Part shown: piece by piece, positions 8,087 to 18,383 of the stretch
Numbering within the stretch: the first letter of the stretch is position 1
Layout: every line of letters begins with the position of its first letter
Assembly (NCBI RefSeq): GCF_052156635.1
Contig: NZ_JBQKUO010000004.1
Location: 1-64,000 of the forward strand
DNA from: Nitrospina sp052156635
Lineage (GTDB): Bacteria; Nitrospinota; Nitrospinia; Nitrospinales; Nitrospinaceae
Direction: 5' to 3'
DNA: 64,000 bases
Notes under the pieces: generated by a model
The model's database searches: none
Seen by the model: the letters and a program-made list of their open reading frames with translations, nothing else
Told to the model about the DNA's origin: nothing
Made by a program: the position numbers and the translations under genes

Positions 8087-9454
8087 CTAATTCCCCTCAA
8101 ACTGCCCCTTCCAGCGGCGCACATCTTTCAGGTATTTTTCACGGTCCATGGCCTTATCCGGGGGAAACACCTCCATGAGCGGTTGGGGAAATTTCTTTTC
8201 CTGCGGAAAGCATTCAAAATTGCCGCCCACCACACGATACACATTGTGAAAGGTGCGGTACTGGCCCGATGCACCGACGAAATCCCAGTTGGTCTCGCCT
8301 TTTATCAGCCTGTACAGTTCCGAATAGGAAATGCCCTCGTATACATTGACCCTGCCCAGGTATCCCCTGGTGATGGCAGGCGGCTTGCTGAAATCGATGC
8401 TCCACACATCGGAGTCGTTCTCGCCGAACAGTTCCAGCCGGTAGCCGACTTTCCAGTGCCCCCACGCGGAGGCGACTTCCAATTGCTGAAGCCGCTCCAG
8501 AAATTCCTTCTGCAAAAAATTTTCGACGCACTGCTTCTCTTCCGCCTGACGGGCCGGGTCGGTTGTCATGGTGCGGATGCGCGGCACTTCCATCAATGGA
8601 TTGAAGGCGGTGACGCTGTCGTTGTTCTCCTGAAACTTTGCTGTCTCGGACTTCTTTTCGTGGAGGATCACCCCCTCTTTCGTGATCTCTGCAATGTCAC
8701 CCGGATTGAACACACTCGACTGGATTTCCGGAGCGAACTCACGCAGGTCCTCCAGAAACTGTTCCTGTGTAGTTGGAAACACAAAGTGATTCAGAAACTC
8801 GAAGCGATCAAAGAACCGCTCCCCTGCAGAACCGGGCACGGCAAATTTCGGCGACAGCGCCTTCGCTACTTTCAAAAACGAACTGTACTCCTCGAACGGC
8901 AGGACACAGGGCTTGTGGAAAGCAAAATTCTGCTCGAGCAACGGCTGAAACCGAAGGTGGGCCAAATCCACCCGGCCGCAAATGCGGTGAATGTATTCGA
9001 TGATTTTGGGTGAGACGATGGTGTCCACCTGGTTCCAGATGCTCACCTCCCCATCCCGCACAATCACACCGTGCTCGGGATAGTAGTCCTCAAGGAGCGA
9101 AGGAGTCGGAATGAGGGTCAATCCGTTCACATTATACGACTCAAAGCTCTCGACTGCGGTGACATCGCTGTAACCCAGTTCCTTCAGGCATTCAAGCATG
9201 AGGGGGTCCTGCGGACAAAACACCTTGAGATCCTTCGGCAGGTAGGCCAGCGTGCGGATGTCGAAATGATCCTGATGACGATGCGACAGGTACAATACGT
9301 CCGGCCGCTTCAGCTTTTCGCGGTCGATCTCCACCTTCGGGTAATAATGGTTGAGCTCCTCAAAGTGGATGCTGAACAGGCACGGATCGCACAGCATGGT
9401 GGTGTCTTTGGACTCAATCCACAAACAGGCATGACCAATGAGAGTCGTTTTCAT
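8087..9454 (-). CDS. MBL-fold metallohydrolase with long C-terminal domain
   Basis: The N-terminal ~220 residues are a metallo-beta-lactamase fold: IGHACLWIE opens the sheet, and LSHRHQDHFD (about residues 56-65) supplies the HxHxDH zinc/iron site. Later strands carry PTPSLLEDYYPEHGVIV and a distal histidine candidate. The best structural analogy is the UlaG/CMP-sialic-acid-hydroxylase-like branch rather than beta-lactamases. Residues beyond 300 form a separate domain with EVASAWGHWKVGYRLELFG and a run of aromatic residues, which I cannot name but which could bind a ligand. At 455 residues it is about twice the size of a simple MBL protein. Substrate unknown; it is monocistronic between two convergent or divergent neighbours. 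Confidence 0.75.
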   Translation of the reverse strand: MKTTLIGHACLWIESKDTTMLCDPCLFSIHFEELNHYYPKVEIDREKLKRPDVLYLSHRHQDHFDIRTLAYLPKDLKVFCPQDPLMLECLKELGYSDVTAVESFESYNVNGLTLIPTPSLLEDYYPEHGVIVRDGEVSIWNQVDTIVSPKIIEYIHRICGRVDLAHLRFQPLLEQNFAFHKPCVLPFEEYSSFLKVAKALSPKFAVPGSAGERFFDRFEFLNHFVFPTTQEQFLEDLREFAPEIQSSVFNPGDIAEITKEGVILHEKKSETAKFQENNDSVTAFNPLMEVPRIRTMTTDPARQAEEKQCVENFLQKEFLERLQQLEVASAWGHWKVGYRLELFGENDSDVWSIDFSKPPAITRGYLGRVNVYEGISYSELYRLIKGETNWDFVGASGQYRTFHNVYRVVGGNFECFPQEKKFPQPLMEVFPPDKAMDREKYLKDVRRWKGQFEGN

Positions 9455-9629
9455 GGTTCTAAAACGTGCGGGGTTACAGTGATTATCTTCGGAAGTGGGT
9501 CAGCATACCGGAAGGCCGGGCTTATCTCAAGGTCTTTCCCTGCTGGGTGGATTCAACTTGACGACCGCGAAAGGATTGCGGAGAATTGGGAACCGAAACG
9601 GAAACCTTTATTTTTAGCCACGGAAAACC

Positions 9630-10169
9630 ATGACGCAAGATACCATTCGATTCGAAGAAGGCAAACCCTGCCCTGTGCAGGTGGCGGGCACCGGCGGGGG
9701 GTTGTCGATTTCCGCCAACGGCGACATGCTGTTGATCGGCTCCATTCCCAACCCGACCGAGGACCAGATCGCCGCCTGGAGCGGCAAGTGGCGCGCCAAA
9801 CTCATCACCGAAAGCGAGTTCCCTGCCATCCCCATTTTTGCCATCGGCAGTGAGGACTGGATTCTGGAAGCGCCATGCAATCCCTGTGACAACGAAAAGG
9901 AAGCTCCCGGATTCTGCGAGGCCCTTTACGCAAAGGACGATGTTGCCATGGCCGCCATCCTGGTCGATTCCGAAACAGGGCTCATCCGCAAGATCACGCA
10001 GGTGCCTCTGGACGAGATGTTCATCGAACGGCTGGTGCTGTCGTGGAACCCCTTCCGTTACGAGGCGAACGATTACAACAAATCATTCACGGCTCAGGAA
10101 TTCGCGGAAAAGGTCGGGAATATTTTCAAGATGCGGCCATCCAAAGAACTGTGGATGACCTCCTGGTAG
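9630..10169 (+). CDS. Hypothetical 179-residue protein
   Basis: I do not recognise this protein. It begins at ATG 9630 with only a weak ribosome site. No signal peptide or membrane helix is present. The sequence is globular and acidic, beta-rich at the start (PVQVAGTGGGLSISANGDMLLIGSI) with a small CNPCDNEKEAPGFC cysteine cluster near residues 88-101, which could bind metal or form disulfides, and a helical C-terminal part rich in aromatic residues (LVLSWNPFRYEANDYNKSF). Codon use looks like its neighbours, so there is no sign of recent transfer. It stands alone, convergent with the LRR gene and divergent from the MBL gene. Confidence 0.65.
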   Translation: MTQDTIRFEEGKPCPVQVAGTGGGLSISANGDMLLIGSIPNPTEDQIAAWSGKWRAKLITESEFPAIPIFAIGSEDWILEAPCNPCDNEKEAPGFCEALYAKDDVAMAAILVDSETGLIRKITQVPLDEMFIERLVLSWNPFRYEANDYNKSFTAQEFAEKVGNIFKMRPSKELWMTSW

Positions 10170-10318
10170 TGGACAAGGTCCACGGGGGGCAGGCCATGGC
10201 GTTTCCATCCCTGCAAGGGCCTGCGGGAGCATACCTGAAAACAAACCGACATTGAACCGGGGCTTCAGTCCATCGTTGCCCGCCGGGCAAGGTCCATCTG
10301 CCTCTCCATACCAGGGAA

Positions 10319-11524
<1,206 letters not shown>

Positions 11525-11584
11525 GGTTCCCCTTCAAACATCAGTGATGCTTCACATTGTACAACAAACCCGGCAAAGACGGGC

Positions 11585-12346
11585 TCAAACCACCTGTTCG
11601 AAAAATCGCAGAAGGCACCGGAAGTAGCCGTAATCCGGCGCCATCAGGATGTCGTTGTGCCCCACTCCGGGCAATATCTGGAGAGCCTTGTCCTCAGACC
11701 CCGCCTGCTGGTAGTTCAATTTCGCCTCGTGAGGGTAGATCAGCACATCGTCCTCACCATGCATGATGAGAAGCGGACATTTGACACGCTCGATCTTTTT
11801 ACTGTTGTTGAACACCGCATCCTCTTCCGGTGTGGTGGCGTCGATTTTGAGCCCCCGGCGCTCCACCAGGGGAATGGGATCGGCATAGCCGCTCTCAATA
11901 ACACAAGCCTGGATCTCCGGGTAGGAGGCACACAGTTCGATCGCCGAAGCACTTCCCAGTGAACGGCCCATCACGCAGACCCCGGGCAAAAGATGCCCGC
12001 CCTCTTTCAACGCCTTGTAAACAGCATGCGCGTCCGCCAGCGCTCCCCGCAGGGTGGGGTAACCGTCGCTTTTGCCGTAGCCCCTGTAGTCGCAAACGAC
12101 GAAATCCGCACCCAACTGGTGATAAGGCTGCGCCAGGGCATCGTAGTCGGCGGCGATCTCCCCATTACCGTGGAAAAACAACAGGCTGAAGCGGGCATCC
12201 GGGTTGGGATGGCGGCGGACATGGACCTTGATTTCTCCCTCCACCGGAATGAACAGGTCCTCCGCTTCGGCGGGACCGGGCCCATGATCGGGCCGGGGAA
12301 AAAACAGATTCTGGTTGAATTGTGGGGTGTCAAAAATGGAAGTCAT
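11585..12346 (-). CDS. Alpha/beta hydrolase
   Basis: A 253-residue serine hydrolase of the Bem46/dienelactone-like branch. The nucleophile elbow is GRSLGS (about residues 130-135), the oxyanion region is LLFFHGNGE near 52-60, the acid is in MHGEDDVLIYP near residue 197, and the histidine is in GVGHNDIL near 231. All three members of the triad are thus visible. No signal peptide is present, so it acts in the cytosol. Substrate specificity cannot be inferred: esterase, thioesterase and peptidase activities all occur in relatives. It is 61 bases downstream-convergent of the LRR gene start and divergent from aconitase, with 240 intergenic bases between. Confidence 0.85.
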   Translation of the reverse strand: MTSIFDTPQFNQNLFFPRPDHGPGPAEAEDLFIPVEGEIKVHVRRHPNPDARFSLLFFHGNGEIAADYDALAQPYHQLGADFVVCDYRGYGKSDGYPTLRGALADAHAVYKALKEGGHLLPGVCVMGRSLGSASAIELCASYPEIQACVIESGYADPIPLVERRGLKIDATTPEEDAVFNNSKKIERVKCPLLIMHGEDDVLIYPHEAKLNYQQAGSEDKALQILPGVGHNDILMAPDYGYFRCLLRFFEQVV

Positions 12347-12586
12347 GGTGCCTCTGGAAAACTCCCGACTGTTTTCCCCGGTGAAACCCGCAACTCCAGC
12401 GTTAACAGGGAAAAATCAGACTTTAAGAGAGTTGAAATTTTGTTGTAATCGTGGCAAAATCTACCGTTCCAATTTGAGACTCTACGAGTTTCCAGCAATC
12501 CCTCCCTGAGCCAAAACCTGGCAACCCATAGCGAGGGGCCTACTATAACACCGATAAACTGTATTTTTAAACTAAGGAGCTATTCA

Positions 12587-14854
12587 ATGTTAATGGATCC
12601 GGCACCTATTGAAAAACGCTTTGAATCCATGGGCAAGGTTCTCGACGCCGCACGGAAAAATCTGGGGCGTGACCTCACGATCGTCGAGAAAATCCTCTAT
12701 TCCCATATGGACCCGGCAACGGATTTTTCAAAGCTGGAGCGGGGCAAATCGGATATTTTCCTGGATGCTGACCGTGTTGCCATGCAGGACGCCACGGCTC
12801 AGATGGCCATACTTCAGTTCATGTCCGCCAAGATTCCGGAAGTGGCGGTTCCCACGACCGTACACTGTGATCACCTGATTCAGGCGCACACCGGATCGGC
12901 TGAGGACCTGAAGGCCGCTGAGGACACCAACAGGGAGGTGTACGATTTTCTCCGCTCCGCCGCCATGAAATACGGCATGGGCTTCTGGAAGCCCGGCTCC
13001 GGCATCATCCACCAGGTCGTGTATGAAAACTACACCTGTCCCGGGACGTTGATGATCGGCACCGACTCCCACACCCCGAACGCAGGCGGCATGGGCATGA
13101 TCGCCATCGGCGTCGGCGGCGCGGACGCGGTGGACGTCATGACCGGCCAGCGCTTCATGACCCGCATGCCGAAATTCGTGGGCATCAAGCTGACCGGCAA
13201 GCTGAGTGGCTGGACCGCCTCCAAGGATATCATCCTGAAGGTCGCCACCATGCTGACCGCAAAAGGCGGAACCAACAAAATCATCGAGTACTTTGGCGAA
13301 GGCGCCCGCTCCCTCAGCGCCACCAGCAAAGGTACCGTCACCAACATGGGCGCGGAACTCGGCGCCACCACCTCCATCTTCGCCTACGACGACAACATGG
13401 ACGTGTACATGCGCAAAACCGAGCGCGATGGGATTGCGGACCTGTGCAAGAAGTACCGGGAGTTGCTCGTTTCCGATCCGGACGTCGAAAAGAATCCGGA
13501 AAAGTACTACGACGAGGTTTACGAAATCAACCTGTCGGAGCTGGAGCCGCACATCGTCGGCCCGCACACTCCGGATCTCGGCCGCACGGTTTCCCAGATG
13601 GGGGCGGATGCGGAAAAGAACGGGTATCCCAAGGAATTGTCTGCGGCGCTGATCGGCTCCTGCACCAACTCCAGCTACGAAGACCTCACCCGTTCCGTCA
13701 GCCTGGCGCGTCAGGCAAAAAAGGCAGGCCTCAAGGTGAAGTCGAATTTCCTCGTCACCCCGGGTTCCGAACGCATTTTTCAGACCATCACCCGCGACGG
13801 CATCATGAAGGATTTCGAAGATGTCGGCGCCACGGTTCTGGCCAACGCGTGCGGTCCGTGCATCGGGCAGTGGAAACGGGATGACATCCAGAAAGGTGAC
13901 AAGAACAGCATCATCAGTTCTTACAACCGCAACTTCGCGAAACGGAATGACGGCAACGCCGAGACGCTGAGCTTCATCGGCTCTCCGGAGATCGTGGTCG
14001 CCATGGCGTTCGGCGGCCGGCTGGACTTCAACCCGATGACCGATACGCTGAAAACCCCGGACGGAAAGGATTTCAAATTCGAGCCGCCGCAGGGTGAGGT
14101 GTATCCGGAACAGGGTTATGCCTCCAAGGACAGCGGTTACCAGGCGCCGACCAATTCAGGCGAAGTCATCATCGATCCGAAGAGCGAGCGTCTGGCATTT
14201 CTGGAACCGTTCCCGAAACACGACCCGGTTACGGATTACAATGATCTCAAAGTGCTGTTCAAGGCGGCGGGCAAATGCACGACCGACCACATCTCGCAGG
14301 CCGGGCCGTGGCTGAAGTTCCGCGGTCATCTGGACAACATCAGCAACAACCTGTTCCTGGGTGCGGAAAACGCTTACTACGAGGAAACCGGTAAAGGCCA
14401 CAATGTGTTGACGGGGGAAGTGGACGAGCTCAACAAGATCGCCCGCCAGTACAAGGATAAAGGCATCGGCTGGATTGCGGTCGCGGATGAAAACATCGGC
14501 GAAGGCTCCAGCCGCGAGCATGCGGCCATGGAACCGCGGCACATGGGTTGCCGCGCCATCGTGGCCAAATCCTATGCCCGCATCTTTGAGGCCAATCTGA
14601 AAAAACAGGGTGTCCTGCCCTTCACCTTCGACAACAAGGATGATTACAACAAAATCCAGCAGAAGGACAGCATTTCCATTGAAGGTCTGGACAAACTGCA
14701 ACCATATCAGCCGGTCACCCTGGTGTTGACCCATGAAGACGGTTCAACCGACAAAATCAAGGTGAACCATTCCCTGAACGAAGGGGAGATTCAATGGTTC
14801 TATGCCGGTTCGGCCCTGAACTATGTCGGCAGCCAGAAAACGGCGGCAAGCTAA
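12587..14854 (+). CDS. acn: Aconitate hydratase, mitochondrial type
   Basis: Interconverts citrate and isocitrate in the oxidative or reductive TCA cycle. The 755-residue protein matches the mitochondrial-type aconitase in length (bacterial AcnA is ~890). Cluster ligands are visible: a cysteine in GSCTNSSYEDL (near residue 358) and two in NACGPCIGQW (near 421-424) for the [4Fe-4S] cluster. Domain 4 begins after about residue 540 with the swivel and contains GEGSSREHAAMEPR, the substrate-binding serine/arginine block. AAGGAG lies nine bases before the ATG. A strong terminator follows directly, so the gene is monocistronic. In a Nitrospina-like autotroph it would serve the reductive TCA cycle; that is an inference from lineage. 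Confidence 0.97.
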   Translation: MLMDPAPIEKRFESMGKVLDAARKNLGRDLTIVEKILYSHMDPATDFSKLERGKSDIFLDADRVAMQDATAQMAILQFMSAKIPEVAVPTTVHCDHLIQAHTGSAEDLKAAEDTNREVYDFLRSAAMKYGMGFWKPGSGIIHQVVYENYTCPGTLMIGTDSHTPNAGGMGMIAIGVGGADAVDVMTGQRFMTRMPKFVGIKLTGKLSGWTASKDIILKVATMLTAKGGTNKIIEYFGEGARSLSATSKGTVTNMGAELGATTSIFAYDDNMDVYMRKTERDGIADLCKKYRELLVSDPDVEKNPEKYYDEVYEINLSELEPHIVGPHTPDLGRTVSQMGADAEKNGYPKELSAALIGSCTNSSYEDLTRSVSLARQAKKAGLKVKSNFLVTPGSERIFQTITRDGIMKDFEDVGATVLANACGPCIGQWKRDDIQKGDKNSIISSYNRNFAKRNDGNAETLSFIGSPEIVVAMAFGGRLDFNPMTDTLKTPDGKDFKFEPPQGEVYPEQGYASKDSGYQAPTNSGEVIIDPKSERLAFLEPFPKHDPVTDYNDLKVLFKAAGKCTTDHISQAGPWLKFRGHLDNISNNLFLGAENAYYEETGKGHNVLTGEVDELNKIARQYKDKGIGWIAVADENIGEGSSREHAAMEPRHMGCRAIVAKSYARIFEANLKKQGVLPFTFDNKDDYNKIQQKDSISIEGLDKLQPYQPVTLVLTHEDGSTDKIKVNHSLNEGEIQWFYAGSALNYVGSQKTAAS

Positions 14855-14887
14855 TCAGCCCCGCCTTCTGTTTTTCGGGCAATAAAG

Positions 14888-14929
14888 AAACCCGGGCCCC
14901 CAAGGGGGTCCGGGTTTTCTGTTTTTTTT
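14888..14929. terminator. Bidirectional rho-independent terminator
   Basis: A GC-rich stem (AACCCGG...CCGGGTT with a C5/G5 top) is followed by T-runs on both strands. It separates aconitase from the convergent envelope cluster. Confidence 0.9.
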
Positions 14930-14949
14930 CGTGAAGTTCGGAAGAAAGC

Positions 14950-15141
14950 TCAATCGCCGTCCAGAAGGCTTCGCACTCTCAGTTCGTCTTCAATGTTTTG
15001 AAGCTTGTTCTGCAGGAACTGCTTTTTGTTATTGTTGCCAGAGTTGTCTTCCTGAGAACGGGCATCCAGCAATTTCTTAGTGTTCTCATACAACACCAGC
15101 AGTTCTTCATCATCCAAGTCTTCTACATTTGGACTACCCAT
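14950..15141 (-). CDS. Small acidic protein, 63 residues
   Basis: I do not recognise this protein. It is short, acidic and helical, with the pattern DLDDEELLVLYENTKKLLDA, an Asn-rich linker (NSGNNNKK) and a second helix (FLQNKLQNIEDELRVRSLL), so it reads as a helix-turn-helix hairpin of coiled-coil type. No cysteines, signal peptide or membrane segment are present. It is the last gene of a minus-strand series (TPR protein, M48 protease, SH3 protein), 31 bases after the SH3 gene and just before a bidirectional terminator. The ribosome site is not obvious but the frame is intact and codon use is consistent with a real gene. Confidence 0.6.
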   Translation of the reverse strand: MGSPNVEDLDDEELLVLYENTKKLLDARSQEDNSGNNNKKQFLQNKLQNIEDELRVRSLLDGD

Positions 15142-15171
15142 AAAAGCCCCACATTACTCCAGAAAGAAAAG

Positions 15172-15378
15172 TTAAGCATGGGCGGCCCGGTCATCGGAAA
15201 GATTGAGAGGAACCTCGATCCATCCCTTTTTCTTTCCGTTTCGCCAGGTGATTTTCAGCCAGTTTCCCCGGGTTTGCAAAACCCGTACACGGGTCCCTTT
15301 ATTCAAGCGATTGCAGACTTCACCCTTTTCCTTCAGGTGAACGGTGCAGTTTTTTTCCAGTACAATACTACTTTCCAT
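15172..15378 (-). CDS. Bacterial SH3-like domain protein
   Basis: A 68-residue protein consisting of a single SH3b-type domain: the conserved alternating strands read VRVLQTRGNWLKITWRNGKKKGWIEVPL, with the GNWxKV/I and GWI signatures of SH3_3 domains that often bind cell-wall peptides. I chose the ATG at 15378, seven bases after the M48 protease stop; the longer TTG-initiated frame from 15447 would overlap that gene and adds no recognisable segment. The ribosome site is poor, so translation is probably coupled to the preceding gene. No signal peptide is visible, leaving a periplasmic role uncertain. Confidence 0.65.
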   Translation of the reverse strand: MESSIVLEKNCTVHLKEKGEVCNRLNKGTRVRVLQTRGNWLKITWRNGKKKGWIEVPLNLSDDRAAHA

Positions 15379-15385
15379 AAAAAGG

Positions 15386-16468
15386 TCAAAACTTTTCCGG
15401 ATCGAGTTGCAGAATTTTATCTTTCCTCGGCTTCCCCTTTCTGACAATTTTCAAATACTCTCCGGGAACGGGCTTGGACTCAAACCGGAGCCCGTTCAAA
15501 ATGGCAATATCCCAATCTTTTTTTTCGTCTCCCAATTGGTCAATAGCAATACTGCGAAAGGTATCGCCGGGCTTCACTTTATAAATGTCGATATATTCCT
15601 GGTCATAATCGCGCCGATCGCTTTTGTGAACCCGGCCGCCGTATTCCATTCCTTTGATTTTTTGAAGGTACCCCTCACGGTTTCTTTTAAGTGTTCCACC
15701 ATGGCGTTTGTTGATCGAATCGGATAGGGTGTCAGCACGAATGATCCGTTCCTTGGTGTCCGGATGTGTCGCCTGAAAACTGTGGTACACTTGGCCTGAC
15801 AGAATTTCCTGTTGGCGCAGGTTACTTAAAAATTCAACCATGGCATTGGGATCGTATCCCGACTTCTGCGCAATCATCAAACCGTGGGCATCGGATTCCA
15901 ATTCCGCATCGCGGCCATAGCCCAGGTTGATCGTGTTGAACAACTGGGTGCTGATCATCAACCATTCCCCGGCATTCTTTGGACTGGCAATGGCACCTCC
16001 GATGCTCAGGATCTGAGCCCCGATCTGGCGGATTATCTGTTTCGCCCCATGATGCTGGGTAACGTGGGCGATTTCATGGCCCAACACGCCCACAAGTTCC
16101 GCTTCACTGTTGACCATTGCAAGTAGGCCGCGGGTGACATAAATATACCCTCCGGGAAGGGCAAAGGCGTTGACTTGCGAACTGTCCACGACCTTGAAAA
16201 AGTAGCGGCTGAACTCCGGGTTGGACATATTGCTGACCAGATTCTGGCCAAGCTGATTCACGTACAGCTGCAGTTCTTTGTCCTGGTACAATCCGTACTG
16301 GGCAATCACCTGGGGATCGGCTTTCTGCCCCATGCTGATTTCAGTTTCTTTATCAATAAAGGGAACTGCGAGGACAGAATCGGGACCCGTGAGGCAGGTC
16401 AATGAAAACAAAAAAAGGAGGGAAGAAAGGAAGCGGAACAAATATCTGTATAGGAACGGTGGGAACAT
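15386..16468 (-). CDS. Periplasmic M48-family metalloprotease with C-terminal LysM-like domain
   Basis: A BepA/YfgC-like envelope protease of 360 residues. A signal peptide covers about residues 1-33 (hydrophobic FLSSLLFLFSLTCL). The catalytic zinc motif is HEIAHVTQHH (about residues 129-138, HExxH), and the third ligand lies in ELESDAHGL. Such enzymes degrade or help assemble outer-membrane proteins. The C-terminal ~60 residues (KVKPGDTFRSIAIDQLG...) look like a LysM-type wall-binding domain, an addition to the family core; BepA has TPR repeats there instead. The neighbouring TPR protein (16494-17171) could supply that function in trans. The gene is 25 bases downstream of the TPR gene and in the same orientation. 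Confidence 0.9.
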   Translation of the reverse strand: MFPPFLYRYLFRFLSSLLFLFSLTCLTGPDSVLAVPFIDKETEISMGQKADPQVIAQYGLYQDKELQLYVNQLGQNLVSNMSNPEFSRYFFKVVDSSQVNAFALPGGYIYVTRGLLAMVNSEAELVGVLGHEIAHVTQHHGAKQIIRQIGAQILSIGGAIASPKNAGEWLMISTQLFNTINLGYGRDAELESDAHGLMIAQKSGYDPNAMVEFLSNLRQQEILSGQVYHSFQATHPDTKERIIRADTLSDSINKRHGGTLKRNREGYLQKIKGMEYGGRVHKSDRRDYDQEYIDIYKVKPGDTFRSIAIDQLGDEKKDWDIAILNGLRFESKPVPGEYLKIVRKGKPRKDKILQLDPEKF

Positions 16469-16493
16469 ACCCTGAACCGTGGAAAAGTACCTG

Positions 16494-17171
16494 TTACTCG
16501 AGTTGCCTCAACTTCCGGTCCACCTTTTCCAGATCCGGATGGCTGGGAAACTTGTTCTTCATTTCTCTTAACATCAAGATTGCATTCTGAGGGTCATTCA
16601 ACGATTCGTAACAGCGGACCAGACCCATGTAGATATAGAATAGCGGGAAGTCTGAAGAGCTGTCTATAATAGATTTGTAAATTTCAACGGCCTTCTGAAA
16701 ATCTTTCTTAGCTTCATGGGCATAGGCAAGCCCTTTCTGGGCCAGCACGTAATTCAGGGAATCCCGCCTGGCCTCCTGCGTCACCAGGGTATATTCCTGA
16801 ATGGCCGAATCGTAGTCGCTCTTTTCGAAAAATGTTTCCGCCATCAACAATTGAGCACGTATTTTTTGAGGCCCATCGGAAAACTCCTTCAGCAAAGCCT
16901 GCATTTGACTTGTAACATTTTCATCCGGCTCGGCCTGTTGACGCTTCTGCAGTTTTTCCATTTCAAAATACAGTTTCTCCATTTCCTGCCATTTTTTATG
17001 CTCACTTTCGGTCCACAACCAGGAACCCACAAGCACAGCAAGCACCAGGCCCGCTAATCCGAACACCAGGGCCCGGTTCGCGTCCAGAAACGTGATCATG
17101 CGGCCGCCGAAGCGTTGCAGGGAATCAGGTTCTTTCAGGTCTTTTTTGGTAAGTTTTTGTTGCTGGGCCAT
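16494..17171 (-). CDS. YfgM-like TPR membrane protein
   Basis: A 225-residue single-pass protein: cytosolic N-terminus of ~33 residues, one membrane helix at about 34-54 (LVFGLAGLVLAVLVGSWLW), and a periplasmic domain with four or five TPR units (for example AQLLMAETFFEKSDYDSAIQ and GLAYAHEAKKDFQKAVEIYK). This is the plan of YfgM, the SecYEG-associated chaperone partner of PpiD, and of TPR-21 domain proteins. The adjacent M48 protease suggests a joint role in periplasmic protein quality control, as in E. coli where yfgM, bamB and bepA all serve envelope biogenesis. It heads the four-gene minus-strand cluster and shares its 190-base upstream region with the divergent gpsA. Confidence 0.75.
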   Translation of the reverse strand: MAQQQKLTKKDLKEPDSLQRFGGRMITFLDANRALVFGLAGLVLAVLVGSWLWTESEHKKWQEMEKLYFEMEKLQKRQQAEPDENVTSQMQALLKEFSDGPQKIRAQLLMAETFFEKSDYDSAIQEYTLVTQEARRDSLNYVLAQKGLAYAHEAKKDFQKAVEIYKSIIDSSSDFPLFYIYMGLVRCYESLNDPQNAILMLREMKNKFPSHPDLEKVDRKLRQLE

Positions 17172-17360
17172 AGGAAATTTTGTTCAAACCACAGGGTGGC
17201 GGGGTGAATGAAAACTGCAGAGGCCCAATTTAAGCACAAAGAAAAATTACGCACAAGCCCAATTTCCACAATCATTTTGCGGTAAAATGCTATATTCGGA
17301 AACTTGTCATCCGGGAAAACTTACATTTTCTGAAGCCTGATACGAGGTACGAAACCAGTT

Positions 17361-18383
17361 ATGACAGATTCCTCACGCATTGGAGTGATCGGGGCCGGAA
17401 GCTGGGGCACTGCATTGTCCCTTCTCCTGGCTGAACAGGGCCGAAGGGTGGACCTGTGGGCCTTCGAGCCGGAAGTTTGTGCTGCCATCAAAGAGAAAGG
17501 CGAAAACACAATCTTCCTGCCGGGAATCGCCCTTCCCGATTCCATCCACCCCTCGACCCGGTTTGAGGACGTGGTGAAGGACAAGGACGAAATCGTTCTG
17601 GTGGTGCCGACCCATGTGCTCCGGTCTACTGTGGGTCGTTTCGCTCCGTTGCTCAAACCGGATTGCCTGGTTATCAGCGCCAGCAAGGGTATCGAAAACG
17701 ACAGCCTGCAATTCGTTCATCAGATCGTGAATGAAACGCTGGGAAGGCCGCAGCCGTTTGCGGCTCTGTCCGGACCCACTTTCGCCGCGGAAATCGCAGG
17801 CAAAACACCCTCGGCCATTGTCGCAGCAGCGGAAAACGAAGAAATTGCAACCCGGGTCAAAGCGTTGTTCGAATCGTCCTTTCTCAAAGTATTCACCAGC
17901 ACGGACGTGCTGGGAGTGGAACTGGGCGGTGCGCTCAAAAACGTGATCGCCATCGCGACCGGCATCTCCGATGGCCTGGGCCTGGGCCTCAACACCCGGG
18001 CCGCACTCATCAACCGGGGCCTGGTTGAAATGACCCGGATTGGCACAGCCCTGGGGGCACGCCTGGAGACCTTTTCCGGACTCTCCGGAATGGGCGATCT
18101 GGTCCTCACCTGCACCGGGGATCTAAGCCGCAATCGGACTGTCGGGATGAAGCTGGCAAAGGGAGAATCACTGGAACAGATCACAGGGAGCATGAAAATG
18201 GTGGCCGAGGGAGTGCATACGGTGACTTCTGCTTACAGGCTGAAAGAAAACCTGAACATCCAGGCGGCGATCATCGAGGAAACCTATCAGGTTCTCCACC
18301 GTGGCAAATCACCCCAGTCCGCCCTTCTGGACCTGATGAACGTTGAAATCGGCTCGGAATTTTCCGGAATTAAAGGATTGTAA
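17361..18383 (+). CDS. gpsA: Glycerol-3-phosphate dehydrogenase [NAD(P)+]
   Basis: Reduces dihydroxyacetone phosphate to sn-glycerol 3-phosphate, the backbone of phospholipids. The 340-residue protein opens with the Rossmann fingerprint GVIGAGSWGTAL, has SGPTFAAEIA and the catalytic lysine in GGALKNVIAIATGI (about residue 192), and the substrate block GLSGMGDLVLTCTG. Length is canonical for bacterial GpsA. The start ATG at 17361 is supported by conservation from residue 6. The stop overlaps the larB start (TAATG), implying coupled translation. This pairing of gpsA with larB is unusual; I see no metabolic link and treat it as transcriptional convenience. Confidence 0.97.
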   Translation: MTDSSRIGVIGAGSWGTALSLLLAEQGRRVDLWAFEPEVCAAIKEKGENTIFLPGIALPDSIHPSTRFEDVVKDKDEIVLVVPTHVLRSTVGRFAPLLKPDCLVISASKGIENDSLQFVHQIVNETLGRPQPFAALSGPTFAAEIAGKTPSAIVAAAENEEIATRVKALFESSFLKVFTSTDVLGVELGGALKNVIAIATGISDGLGLGLNTRAALINRGLVEMTRIGTALGARLETFSGLSGMGDLVLTCTGDLSRNRTVGMKLAKGESLEQITGSMKMVAEGVHTVTSAYRLKENLNIQAAIIEETYQVLHRGKSPQSALLDLMNVEIGSEFSGIKGL

